A stretch of DNA of 39,641 nt from JBCBAP01 sp038532435 (GCA_038532435.1 JBCBAP010000031.1:1-39641), one strand, 5' to 3'; shown: positions 28,124 through 35,734, numbered from the stretch's first letter. The notes: generated by a model from the sequence alone, not told the origin. Program-made: numbers and translations.

Positions 28124-30346
28124 TTAGGATTTCTGCATCTGCTGCTGGAACGTGATCTCGATGAACTCCGCCGGACGCACGACGGCGACAAGCACCGTGA
28201 TCCGCAGGATGCCCTCGAGGATGTCGACAGGGGTCATGGTCTCCCCAAGGCCCACATGGACGGAGAACGCGTCCGCGGGGACCGCACCGGCAAGACCGCC
28301 CTGCTTCCAGATGCCGGTGAGGAAGTTCTCGATCATCGACTTCATGGTGATCCAGGTGTTGGCCGTGTTCGGCTCGAACACGTAGGCCTTGGAGGCGAGC
28401 TTGATCGACTCCTCCATCATGATCATCGTCCGCCGCACGTTGATGTAGCGCCAGTCGAGGGAGTTGCCGTCCAACGTTCGTGCACCCCAGACCAGCGTTC
28501 CCTCGCCAACAAACGGGCGGATCGCGTTGACCGATTTGCCCTGGGGCGTGACGTTGAGGTCCTCCTGCTCGTCATGGCTGATATTGACCATCGGGCTGAC
28601 CACGGAGTTGAGGCTCACATTCGCCGGTGCCTTCCAGACCCCACGGTTGGAATCGACCATCGTGTAGATCCCGGCCATGGCCGCGGCGGGGGGCATCGCG
28701 TTCATCCGCGCCGTGATGGCGTCCATCATGTCGCCGTAGACCGGCGCAATGACCCGCAGGGTCTTGTCCACGCTCTCAACCGAGGGCATGTCGTCTTCCG
28801 GCTCCGGGATTGCGCCGAGATAGACCTTCAGGTCCGCAGGCGGCGACTCTGTCCCGCTGACGGAGACGGTGTACTTGACCATCGCCTCGGGTCCCTTGAA
28901 CCCATCCTCGGGCTTAAACGAGATATTGCCGGACGTCGCATCGACGCTCCAGACCCCGACACCGCTGACCGTCTTCGTCTTGCCGTCGGCGGCGCTTTCG
29001 TCGGGATCCACGAGTTTGACCGTCGTGGGATCTGCGCCGCTCTCATCGTTCTCGAGAACGTCGACGGTGACACCCTCCGGCGAGTCCATCACCGCAAGAT
29101 CGCCGCGGGCCGCCACGACGCTGATGGAGACGGTGGCGGGGTCGGAGGCGTTGCCCACCGGCATGTCGTCCACGATGGTCTGTGCGGTAACGCTGAACGA
29201 TCCGGAGGTGTCCGTCCCGTTCTGGATGTGCACGACCTCCCCGGCCATCACCTGCTCCTGCGTGAAGGTGGTGATCGCCGCGGAGAGGTCGGACGTGAGG
29301 GAAATCTGACCGAGGAGCGTCGCCCCATCGGCGATCGTGAAGGTCATGTGCTCGTCGTCGATCCCATAACCTTCCGCCCGCAGGATCTGCGGGGTCAGCG
29401 GCGTCGTCGCGCCCTTCGTCGTGACAAGTGCGAGACTGCCCGCGAGGACAGGCTTTCCATCCGTCCGCGCGATCTCGGCGAACTGCGGCTCCATCTTGTC
29501 CGCGGGCAGACCATCAGGATTTGCGCTGTCCTTCAGAAGCTTGATGAAGTCCGGGCGGCTTGCCGGTGCGATGTTCTGAAAGGTGAAGTTGCGGGACTGG
29601 AAGATCGAGGTGTTGATCCACGGGTAGTAGGCCGCACCGAAATCCAGATGGTTGATGCCGATATCGTTGCGGAACCCCGCGACAGGATCGCCCTGCGGTG
29701 CCTGCCGGTCGAGGTGACCTGCGAACATGTCGAGCACGGCGAAGCGGTTCTTCATCTTGTCACCGCAATGCATCAGCATCGCCTGCTGAACCTTCTGGCA
29801 GTTCGCCCGGGTCAGGCGCGTCGCCTCCGGGATCACCACCATGGTGGGCTCGGCTTCCTTGATCAGGGTCTTGATGCCCGCCAGCATCTTGTCCCCGTCG
29901 ATCTGATCCTCATAGGAGCCGATCGAGACCACGTAGCAGGCACCGCCCCCGTTCTGGAAAAACAAGCGCATCGCGCCATAAAGGGCGAAGGCCTCGTTGG
30001 TCTGGGTGAGCGCATACTTCTTCGTCTTGCCCTTTTTCGTCACCGTGAACTCGGCAGCGGGCAGGGGATCCTTCTTCTGCGCGCCACCATCGGTGAGCGC
30101 GCTGCCGCCGGTATACTCCTCCGCCTCACCAAGGGAGAACTCAGGCGTTGGCCCTTCCCCGAAGTACGAATGAAACTCGGACATGGAGGAGATGCGCCAC
30201 GGCGCGTTCGCCAGCGACACGTTGCCGTTCATCGCCTTTTCCGTGTAGCCGATGAAGGCCGGGACGGCGGTCGCGACCTGCACGACGGAATTGGGGAATG
30301 CATTCTTCTCTACGATGTAGACGCCGGGGGTCTTCATGGGCTTCAT
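28124..30346 (-). CDS. eCIS tail sheath protein with inserted adhesin-like domains
   Basis: 740 residues. The N-terminus (TPGVYIVEKNAFPNSVVQVA, then TAVPAFIGYTEKA) and the C-terminus (VWKAPANVSLNSVVSPMV, GTLVWGARTLDGNSLDWRYI, FLTGIWKQGGLAGAVPADAF and a closing EFIEITFQQ) are those of phage-tail-like contractile sheaths. They form the core that slides and the strands that link neighbours. Residues ~300-511 are additional and read as a CSPG/cadherin-like repeat followed by a CshA-type repeat. The core without them is about the size of ordinary eCIS sheaths. Only one sheath gene is present, whereas PVC has three. A strong GGAAGGAGGG precedes the ATG. Confidence 0.95.
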   Translation of the reverse strand: MKPMKTPGVYIVEKNAFPNSVVQVATAVPAFIGYTEKAMNGNVSLANAPWRISSMSEFHSYFGEGPTPEFSLGEAEEYTGGSALTDGGAQKKDPLPAAEFTVTKKGKTKKYALTQTNEAFALYGAMRLFFQNGGGACYVVSIGSYEDQIDGDKMLAGIKTLIKEAEPTMVVIPEATRLTRANCQKVQQAMLMHCGDKMKNRFAVLDMFAGHLDRQAPQGDPVAGFRNDIGINHLDFGAAYYPWINTSIFQSRNFTFQNIAPASRPDFIKLLKDSANPDGLPADKMEPQFAEIARTDGKPVLAGSLALVTTKGATTPLTPQILRAEGYGIDDEHMTFTIADGATLLGQISLTSDLSAAITTFTQEQVMAGEVVHIQNGTDTSGSFSVTAQTIVDDMPVGNASDPATVSISVVAARGDLAVMDSPEGVTVDVLENDESGADPTTVKLVDPDESAADGKTKTVSGVGVWSVDATSGNISFKPEDGFKGPEAMVKYTVSVSGTESPPADLKVYLGAIPEPEDDMPSVESVDKTLRVIAPVYGDMMDAITARMNAMPPAAAMAGIYTMVDSNRGVWKAPANVSLNSVVSPMVNISHDEQEDLNVTPQGKSVNAIRPFVGEGTLVWGARTLDGNSLDWRYINVRRTMIMMEESIKLASKAYVFEPNTANTWITMKSMIENFLTGIWKQGGLAGAVPADAFSVHVGLGETMTPVDILEGILRITVLVAVVRPAEFIEITFQQQMQKS
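28814..29449 (-). other. Sheath insertion: CSPG/cadherin-like repeat plus CshA-type fibril repeat
   Basis: Sheath residues ~300-412 follow the CSPG (Cadherin_3) pattern: PLTPQILRAEG, HMTFTIADGATLLGQISL, ITTFTQEQVMAGEVVHIQNG and TDTSGSFSVTA, closing with TVSISVV. Residues ~415-511 follow the CshA repeat pattern: GVTVDVLENDESG, PTTVKLVDPDE, VSGVGVWSVDATSGNISFKP, EDGFKGPEAMVKYTVSVSG. Both are Ig-like modules of bacterial surface adhesins. The insertion point lies in the region that is exposed on the outside of assembled sheaths, so the domains would decorate the particle. Confidence 0.82.
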
Positions 30347-30361
30347 AACGCCCTCCTTCCT

Positions 30362-31114
30362 CTAGAGATTGACGTAGATGTCGGACGTGAGCTGCCCGCT
30401 GTCGGGGTCCTTGCGCAGCGCCGTCGGGGTGGGGGTCGGCAGTATCGGGACGATCGTGCGGGGGCCGAACGGCCCTTCGCTGACCAGTTCAAACCGTTCG
30501 GGGGGGCGACGGTTCAGATGAATGGCATCGTGGGAGCGGAAGCAGCGGGCGGTCGTGCCGTTTGGCAGCCTGCGGTCCGCGATCCGGTCAAAGCTCGCCG
30601 CTCCCGCAGGATCCTGCACGGCGAGCTTGGCCGAAGCGTCCCCGCCGGTCACGTTGTAGGTCCAGATCCGCGCCACCGCTGCAAACTCCACGCTGGCGGA
30701 GAGGTCGCGCCCCTCCGGCTCCGCAGTGACCAACAACCGCGCGAATGCGCTGAATCCACCGGTAACCGCCTGAGCAGTCTCCAGACTCAACCGTGTCGTG
30801 TCTGTTTCATCCGAAACACACGTCACAGTAAATATTGGTACCGTTCCGGGACCCATGGCCTCGTCTGTGACCATCTCGACCATCGGGTCGGTGGCCACCA
30901 TATCGATCTCCATGGGCTGGGTCAGCGTCTCATCTAGGTCCCCGGCACCCTCCGGCACGCCGCAGATGAGACCACCGGGACGGGGACGGATCACCCCGCC
31001 AAGCGCCGCGATCTGACCCGCAAACTTGCGTCCGGGAACGAGCGTGAGCGGCGGCACCTCCTCCCCCCAGAAGGCGTGCCGCACGGTGACGGTAAAGAAT
31101 CGCTCCATCCTCAT
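30362..31114 (-). CDS. eCIS protein of unknown function between Pvc16-like and sheath genes
   Basis: 250 residues, no family I can name. The start MRMERFFTVTVRHAFWGEEV followed by PPLTLVPGRKF has the look of a beta-rich opening that I recall from uncharacterised eCIS proteins of Bacteroidetes encoded next to the sheath; that is memory, not a search. The body is all-beta in character with no cysteine cluster, signal peptide or membrane helix. The C-terminus contains LTSDIYVNL. The ATG at 31114 lies in an ATGA overlap with the DUF4255 gene, which decides the start. Its position suggests a tail terminator, collar or sheath-associated part. Confidence 0.72.
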   Translation of the reverse strand: MRMERFFTVTVRHAFWGEEVPPLTLVPGRKFAGQIAALGGVIRPRPGGLICGVPEGAGDLDETLTQPMEIDMVATDPMVEMVTDEAMGPGTVPIFTVTCVSDETDTTRLSLETAQAVTGGFSAFARLLVTAEPEGRDLSASVEFAAVARIWTYNVTGGDASAKLAVQDPAGAASFDRIADRRLPNGTTARCFRSHDAIHLNRRPPERFELVSEGPFGPRTIVPILPTPTPTALRKDPDSGQLTSDIYVNL

Positions 31115-31698
31115 GACCCGCCCCCCGGGGCGAGCGCCCGCTCGGGCTGGGAAACCAGCGGCGTCTCGGACACTATCGTGGTGCTGTCGATGGCGACCGA
31201 GCGCATCTTGTAGTGCACCGACGGAACATAGCGGCCCCCGAATGCCCCCCAAAGCTGGCTGAGCGTGTCCATCTCCAGATTGCTGATCTCGATGGAAAGC
31301 TGCGACAGCCCCGCAGGCATCTCCGGCGTGTTGGAGGGCGTCAGGAGCGGAAAGGCCTGAAAAAACTCCACCGAGGCGGTGAGCACCTTCAGCGCATCGG
31401 AATAATTATCCGCGTCAAAACCCGCAGCGATCATGAAGTAGATGTTGAGATGCACCGGCGGCTGCTGGGTCGCGCCGATACCCGCGGCCGACACGTGGGG
31501 GATCGCCCCCTTCCTCGGGATCGTATCCTGGGAGATGTTTGTCACAAACAGCGCCAGCCGATTGCGGGTCTCCGCAACCGGCTTCCCCTCGCCGTCCGTC
31601 AGCATAGATTGCACGACCATGCTGTCAGGGCTTCCGAAGCGCTGCCGGAGATGGGCATCAAGCCGGGTCACAAGCACACTGACCGCGGCATCTAGCAT
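31111..31698 (-). CDS. Pvc16/DUF4255-family protein (putative tail terminator)
   Basis: 195 residues. The sequence fits the Pvc16 N-terminal domain family (DUF4255): an amphipathic first helix (AAVSVLVTRLDAHLRQRF), the RNRLALFVTNISQDT strand, PPVHLNIYFMIAAGFDADNY and a central YSDALKVLTASVEFFQAFPL helix, then LSIEISNLEMDTLSQLWGAF. Such proteins cap the tube and sheath at the end distal to the baseplate. It is the first gene of the minus-strand block, so its upstream region carries the main promoter for tube, sheath and spike. The upstream Shine-Dalgarno is weak (GGGGCGG). Confidence 0.9.
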   Translation of the reverse strand: MLDAAVSVLVTRLDAHLRQRFGSPDSMVVQSMLTDGEGKPVAETRNRLALFVTNISQDTIPRKGAIPHVSAAGIGATQQPPVHLNIYFMIAAGFDADNYSDALKVLTASVEFFQAFPLLTPSNTPEMPAGLSQLSIEISNLEMDTLSQLWGAFGGRYVPSVHYKMRSVAIDSTTIVSETPLVSQPERALAPGGGS

Positions 31699-32051
31699 CA
31701 GGCCGCCCCAACCCTGACAAAGGCCGGACCCGTCACTCCAAATATTTCGTCGCGGCGGGACATGCCGACCTCACGTGAACCTTACGTCACGTTACCCGTC
31801 AAACGTGAAAAAGCAACAATACGTTCGCTTTATGTGCGAGCGGTCGCCGCGGGCGCAGGCGGATACCAGCCGAAAACCGCCTTGTTAGGGCTAATGACCC
31901 AAGAGTCAAATTCATATCGGCGCAAGGCCCGGAAAAATGTAGGTCCCGTCATGCTCATCAAATTTTCATGTTCGATGGTATACAAATTTATTGACTAACA
32001 AGTCACTACTGATAGATGTCTACCCAATCGCCACCTCTGGAGTGACCTGAC
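31699..32051. promoter_or_regulatory. A/T-richer divergent regulatory region upstream of the eCIS structural block
   Basis: About 350 bp, noticeably A/T-richer than the neighbours, between the minus-strand eCIS block and the plus-strand TetR unit. It contains a perfect 8-bp palindrome TCACGTGA at 31771-31778, a further TCACGT at 31787-31792 and ACGTGA at 31803-31808, and a TGACT-AACA-AGTCA inverted repeat at 31992-32005. A short open frame at 31762-31998 lacks any supporting feature. Promoter boxes are not assignable by eye. Confidence 0.5.
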
Positions 32052-32258
32052 ATGCCAGACCTGACGCTTGTACGCCGCCGCCCCTCCCGATTGCCCCGGT
32101 TCGACCGATGGGACGATCTGCGCAGGCTCCATGTGATGGGCGCGGTGCTGGTGCTGTCCTGTGTCGTTCAGGGTCCATCGCCGGCTGAAGCTGTTGTGGC
32201 GATGGACAACCCGATGCGTTTGGACACCGATGGCAAGGATGGTGTAGACCTAGGGTGA
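32052..32258 (+). CDS. Small hypothetical protein, possibly coupled to the TetR gene
   Basis: 68 residues, no recognisable family. The N-terminus is Arg-rich (VRRRPSRLPRFDRWDDLRR), then a hydrophobic stretch (VMGAVLVLSCVVQG) and a PAEA site that could be a signal-peptide cleavage position, then a short acidic tail. A TGGAG lies 12 bases before the ATG. Its TGA overlaps a GTG that opens the TetR frame (GTGA), the same arrangement used throughout this locus, which argues for a real gene. Against that, it is short and could be a chance frame. Confidence 0.35.
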   Translation: MPDLTLVRRRPSRLPRFDRWDDLRRLHVMGAVLVLSCVVQGPSPAEAVVAMDNPMRLDTDGKDGVDLG

Positions 32259-32923
32259 CCTTCCTCACCCAAATGGACTCCACAATGACAATCGGCGACC
32301 CTGCCCCTCCCCCGATCCGCAAGCGGCAGCGGCGCAAAGACGCGCGCCCGGGGGAGATCATACAGGCGGGCCTCGATGAGTTTGCGGAGAACGGGTTTTC
32401 CGCCGCCCGCCTCGACGATGTGGCCCGCCGGGCGGGCGTAGCGAAGGGCACGATCTACCGCTATTTCGACAATAAGGAAGCGTTGTTCGAGGCTGCTGTG
32501 GGCTCCAAGGTTCACAGCAAGCAGGCGGAGATCGAAAACCTCGTCGACAGTTTCGAGGGCAGCACCGAGACCCTCGTGCACATCGTGCTCACCAAACTCT
32601 ACGAGGAGCTGGTCCGGTCAGATGCGAAGATCCTGATGCGGATCATCATCGCCGAGGGGCACCGGTTTCCTGACCTTAAAAAATCCTATTACGACACGGT
32701 CATCTGCAACGGGACACGGATCATCAGCAAGATCGTGAAACGCGGCATCGATCGGGGAGAGTTTCGCAAGGGGCCGGTCGAGGATCTGCCTCGCCTCATC
32801 GCCGCACCGACCATGATGGCCGCGATCTGGGCGCTGACATTCGAGGATCTGGAACCGATCGACGTGGATCGGCACTACGCAGCCCACGTGGACCTGCTGT
32901 TTCACGGCCTGCGCAAGACCTGA
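32255..32923 (+). CDS. TetR/AcrR family transcriptional regulator
   Basis: 222 residues from the GTG at 32255. The N-terminal helix-turn-helix domain (about residues 33-80) is typical: GFSAARLDDVARRAGVAKGT followed by IYRYFDNKEALF. The C-terminal ligand/dimerisation domain is helical and of the TetR_C family type. Downstream ATGs at 32273 and 32285 are alternative starts; the GTG is favoured only by its 4-bp overlap with the small upstream frame. It is divergent from the eCIS structural block across a 350-bp region containing inverted repeats, so it may regulate itself or the eCIS (inference). The ligand is unknown. Confidence 0.92.
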   Translation: MTFLTQMDSTMTIGDPAPPPIRKRQRRKDARPGEIIQAGLDEFAENGFSAARLDDVARRAGVAKGTIYRYFDNKEALFEAAVGSKVHSKQAEIENLVDSFEGSTETLVHIVLTKLYEELVRSDAKILMRIIIAEGHRFPDLKKSYYDTVICNGTRIISKIVKRGIDRGEFRKGPVEDLPRLIAAPTMMAAIWALTFEDLEPIDVDRHYAAHVDLLFHGLRKT

Positions 32924-32926
32924 GCC

Positions 32927-33238
32927 TCAGTGGGTCCAGGCGCCGCGCCGGTTGAACGCGAAATTCTCACCATAGCCCCGTGGGCGGATCGTCTTGCGCC
33001 GCGACTGAGGGTCCTGAACCCGGTGGGCGATGCCGTGACGGGTGGCGTATTCGACGGCGGCATCGCGGCTGTCGAAATGCAACTTCACCTGCGTATTCAT
33101 GTCCCCGGACCCCGCCCAGCCCATCAGCGGATCGATCTGTTTGGCTTCCTCGGGGTCGAACTCCAGCACCCAGGACTTCGTGTTGGCCTGGCCTGAAGAC
33201 ATGGCGGTCTTGGCGGGTTTGTAAATGCGCGCGGACAT
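32927..33238 (-). CDS. NADH dehydrogenase accessory subunit, NDUFS4-like (ETC complex I conserved region)
   Basis: 103 residues matching the NDUFS4 family: ARIYKPAKTAMSSGQANTKS, WVLEFDPEEAKQIDPLMGW, then FDSRDAAVEYATRHGI and a C-terminal YGENFAFNRRGAWTH. The last part (NF..NR...WTH) is the hallmark of the family in alphaproteobacteria and mitochondria. It is a peripheral subunit of respiratory complex I on the matrix/cytoplasmic side. GAGGTG precedes the ATG. It is convergent with the TetR gene (3 bp between stops) and divergent from uvrB. It supports the alphaproteobacterial assignment. Confidence 0.95.
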   Translation of the reverse strand: MSARIYKPAKTAMSSGQANTKSWVLEFDPEEAKQIDPLMGWAGSGDMNTQVKLHFDSRDAAVEYATRHGIAHRVQDPQSRRKTIRPRGYGENFAFNRRGAWTH

Positions 33239-33532
33239 GGTTCACCTCGGGTGGTCGTTCTTGTCTTTATCCCGAAAGGTGCGGTGCAGCGCAAGTGCGG
33301 CATCGCCGCGGAGAGGGCATCAACCGGGGGCTTGGGAGCGAGGGGTGGGGGTGGTAAAGCCCCCGGTTGACGTCCATTGCTGCTTGCACCACTTTCTTAC
33401 AGGAGCATCTGTCAAGCCAACAATACAAATTTTGAAACCAACGCGGCTTTATTTCAAATTCTAGGGGCTCCTTTTTAACCAATTCTTAAACACTTTGGGA
33501 CGCCGAGTAATCGCGAAGAAGGACCACGATCC
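33239..33532. promoter_or_regulatory. Divergent intergenic region upstream of uvrB with a G-rich hairpin
   Basis: 294 bp between the NDUFS4-like gene and uvrB. The left half is G/C-rich and holds a long hairpin; the right half (about 33410-33490) is A/T-rich and probably carries the uvrB promoter. I looked for the alphaproteobacterial LexA box (GTTC-N7-GTTC or GAAC-N7-GAAC) and did not find one. AAGAAGGA at about 33515-33522 is the Shine-Dalgarno for the uvrB GTG. Confidence 0.5.
33321..33369. repeat. 13-bp perfect inverted repeat with G-quadruplex-like loop
   Basis: CAACCGGGGGCTT (33321-33333) pairs exactly with AAGCCCCCGGTTG (33357-33369); the 23-base loop is G-rich. Four G runs (GGGGG, GGG, GGGG, GGGGG, with 3-, 5- and 1-base spacers) from 33326 satisfy a G-quadruplex pattern and overlap the left arm, so hairpin and quadruplex would be mutually exclusive. 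Confidence 0.8.
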
Positions 33533-35722
33533 GTGTCAGAATCTCTCGAAGTTGTACTGCCCGAGGTCGTGAGACCGGCCCGGGAAAAGCTCGAAGGGGG
33601 CAAGCAGTTTGTCCTCAAGGCGGAATTCGAACCCGCGGGCGACCAGCCCACAGCCATCACCGAACTTGCCGACGGGATCGCGGGCGGCGAGCAGGATCAG
33701 GTGCTGCTGGGCGCCACCGGCACGGGCAAGACCTTCACGATGGCCCAGATCATCGCACGGACACAACGCCCGGCGATCATTCTCGCGCCCAACAAGACAC
33801 TTGCGGCCCAGCTCTACGGTGAGTTCAAGAGCTTCTTCCCGGAGAATGCGGTCGAATACTTCGTGAGCTACTACGACTACTACCAGCCGGAAGCCTATGT
33901 GCCCCGCTCTGACACCTATATCGAGAAGGAATCGCAGATTAACGAGCAGATCGACCGGATGCGGCACTCCGCAACCCGCGCGCTGCTCGAACGGGACGAC
34001 GTGATCATCGTCGCCTCGGTGTCCTGCATCTACGGTATCGGATCCGTCGAGACCTACGGGGCCATGACCCAGGATCTGATCACCGGCAAGGAGTATGACC
34101 AGCGCAAGGTCATGGCGGACCTCGTGGCCCAGCAGTATCGGCGCAACGATCAGGCGTTCCAGCGCGGCAGCTTCCGCGTGCGGGGGGACAGTCTGGAGAT
34201 TTGGCCCGCTCACCTCGACGACCGGGCGTGGAAGCTCTCTTTCTTCGGTGAGGAGCTCGAATCCATCACCGAGTTCGACCCTCTGACCGGGGCGAAAACC
34301 GGGACGCTGGAGAAGGTGCGTGTCTACGCCAACTCCCATTATGTAACCCCGCGTCCGACGATGAATCAGGCGGTGCAGAGCATCAAGAAGGAACTGCGCA
34401 CCCGCCTCGATCAGCTGGTCAACGAGGGCAAGCTGCTCGAGGCGCAGCGGCTGGAACAGCGAACGAACTTCGACATCGAGATGCTCGAGGCGACAGGGGT
34501 CTGCAACGGGATCGAGAACTATTCGCGCTACCTCACGGGCCGCGCCCCCGGGGAACCACCCCCGACCCTTTTCGAGTACATCCCCGACAATGCCATCGTC
34601 TTTGCCGATGAAAGCCATGTCTCCGTCCCGCAGATCGGCGGGATGTACAAGGGCGACTACCGACGCAAGTTCACCCTCGCAGAGCACGGCTTCCGCCTAC
34701 CCTCCTGCATGGACAACCGCCCCCTGAAGTTCGAGGAGTGGGACGCGATGCGGCCCCAGTCGATCTTTGTCTCCGCAACTCCGGCGGGGTGGGAGCTGGA
34801 GCAATCCGGCGGTGTTTTCGCCGAACAGGTGATCCGGCCCACTGGTCTGTTGGATCCGGAGGTGGAGATCCGTCCGGTCGAGATGCAAGTCGACGACCTG
34901 CTCGACGAGATCCGCAAGACGGCGAAGGCAGGCTACCGCGTGCTCGCCACGGTGCTGACCAAACGGATGGCGGAAGACCTGACCGAATACCTCCACGAAC
35001 AGGGCGTGCGCGTGCGCTACATGCACTCGGACATCGACACCGTGGAGCGGATCGAGATCCTCCGCGACCTCCGTCTCGGCGCATTCGACGTTCTGGTCGG
35101 CATCAACCTTCTGCGGGAGGGATTGGACATTCCCGAATGTGGGCTTGTGGCCATTCTCGATGCGGACAAGGAGGGTTTCCTGCGGTCCGAGACCTCGCTG
35201 ATCCAGACCATCGGTCGGGCCGCGCGGAACGCGGACGGACGCGTGATCATGTATGCGGACCGGGTCACCGGCTCCATGGAGAGGGCCATCGGCGAGACCA
35301 ACCGCCGTCGCGAAAAGCAGATGGCCTACAATGAGGAACACGGGATTACCCCGGAGACTGTGCGCAAGAATGTCGAGGACATCCTCGACGGGGTCTGGCA
35401 GGGCGACACGGATCAGTCCCGCATTACCACCAAGGTGGACAAGCCGAAGGTGGGCGCGAACCTTGCCGCCCATCTCGACGCGCTGCGCAAAGACATGATG
35501 AAGGCTGCAGAAAACCTAGAATTCGAGGAGGCCGCGCGCCTGCGCGATGAAGTGCAGCGCCTGGAAGCCGTGGACCTCGCCCTCGCCGACGATCCGATGG
35601 CACGCCAGTCAGCGGTGCAGGACGCGATCGATACCGCGCAGTCCAAGCAGGGGCGCTCTTCGGCGGGCAAGGCCGGGACGCGGGTGAAGTACGGCAAGGT
35701 TCAGAAACGGTTTCGCGGCTGA
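33533..35722 (+). CDS. uvrB: Excinuclease ABC subunit B
   Basis: 729 residues from a GTG start. It is the damage-verifying helicase-like subunit of UvrABC nucleotide excision repair. Walker A GATGTGKT is at residues 60-67, the beta-hairpin that clamps DNA starts near 113 (YYDYYQPEAYVP), the Walker-B-like DESH motif lies in VFADESHVSVPQ, and helicase motif VI lies in QTIGRAARN. The C-terminal UVR helix that contacts UvrC is present (ENLEFEEAARLRDEVQRLE). It is somewhat longer than E. coli UvrB because of short N- and C-terminal extensions. Convergent with the DUF1353 gene (12 bp between stops). Confidence 0.98.
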   Translation: MSESLEVVLPEVVRPAREKLEGGKQFVLKAEFEPAGDQPTAITELADGIAGGEQDQVLLGATGTGKTFTMAQIIARTQRPAIILAPNKTLAAQLYGEFKSFFPENAVEYFVSYYDYYQPEAYVPRSDTYIEKESQINEQIDRMRHSATRALLERDDVIIVASVSCIYGIGSVETYGAMTQDLITGKEYDQRKVMADLVAQQYRRNDQAFQRGSFRVRGDSLEIWPAHLDDRAWKLSFFGEELESITEFDPLTGAKTGTLEKVRVYANSHYVTPRPTMNQAVQSIKKELRTRLDQLVNEGKLLEAQRLEQRTNFDIEMLEATGVCNGIENYSRYLTGRAPGEPPPTLFEYIPDNAIVFADESHVSVPQIGGMYKGDYRRKFTLAEHGFRLPSCMDNRPLKFEEWDAMRPQSIFVSATPAGWELEQSGGVFAEQVIRPTGLLDPEVEIRPVEMQVDDLLDEIRKTAKAGYRVLATVLTKRMAEDLTEYLHEQGVRVRYMHSDIDTVERIEILRDLRLGAFDVLVGINLLREGLDIPECGLVAILDADKEGFLRSETSLIQTIGRAARNADGRVIMYADRVTGSMERAIGETNRRREKQMAYNEEHGITPETVRKNVEDILDGVWQGDTDQSRITTKVDKPKVGANLAAHLDALRKDMMKAAENLEFEEAARLRDEVQRLEAVDLALADDPMARQSAVQDAIDTAQSKQGRSSAGKAGTRVKYGKVQKRFRG

Positions 35723-35734
35723 CGGACGAGAGGA

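Noticed and set aside
28256..30937. An 893-codon open frame on the plus strand opposite the sheath gene, and similar long antisense frames at 7805-9874 and 23941-26001
   Set aside because: They mirror GC-rich coding sequence, have Arg/His/Gly-rich composition without any domain, and lie opposite genes with clear family matches.
7184..31698. Type VI secretion system or R-type pyocin/prophage tail
   Set aside because: There are no TssJLM/TssK-type genes, no capsid, terminase, integrase or lysis genes, and the Pvc15-type ATPase, DUF5908, DUF4255, DUF4157 and CIS tape-measure families point to an eCIS.
31762..31998. 78-codon plus-strand open frame in the intergenic region
   Set aside because: No ribosome site, no similarity, basic low-information sequence, and it overlaps likely regulatory repeats.
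33239..33532. LexA/SOS box upstream of uvrB
   Set aside because: No GTTC-N7-GTTC or GAAC-N7-GAAC pattern was found by reading the region.
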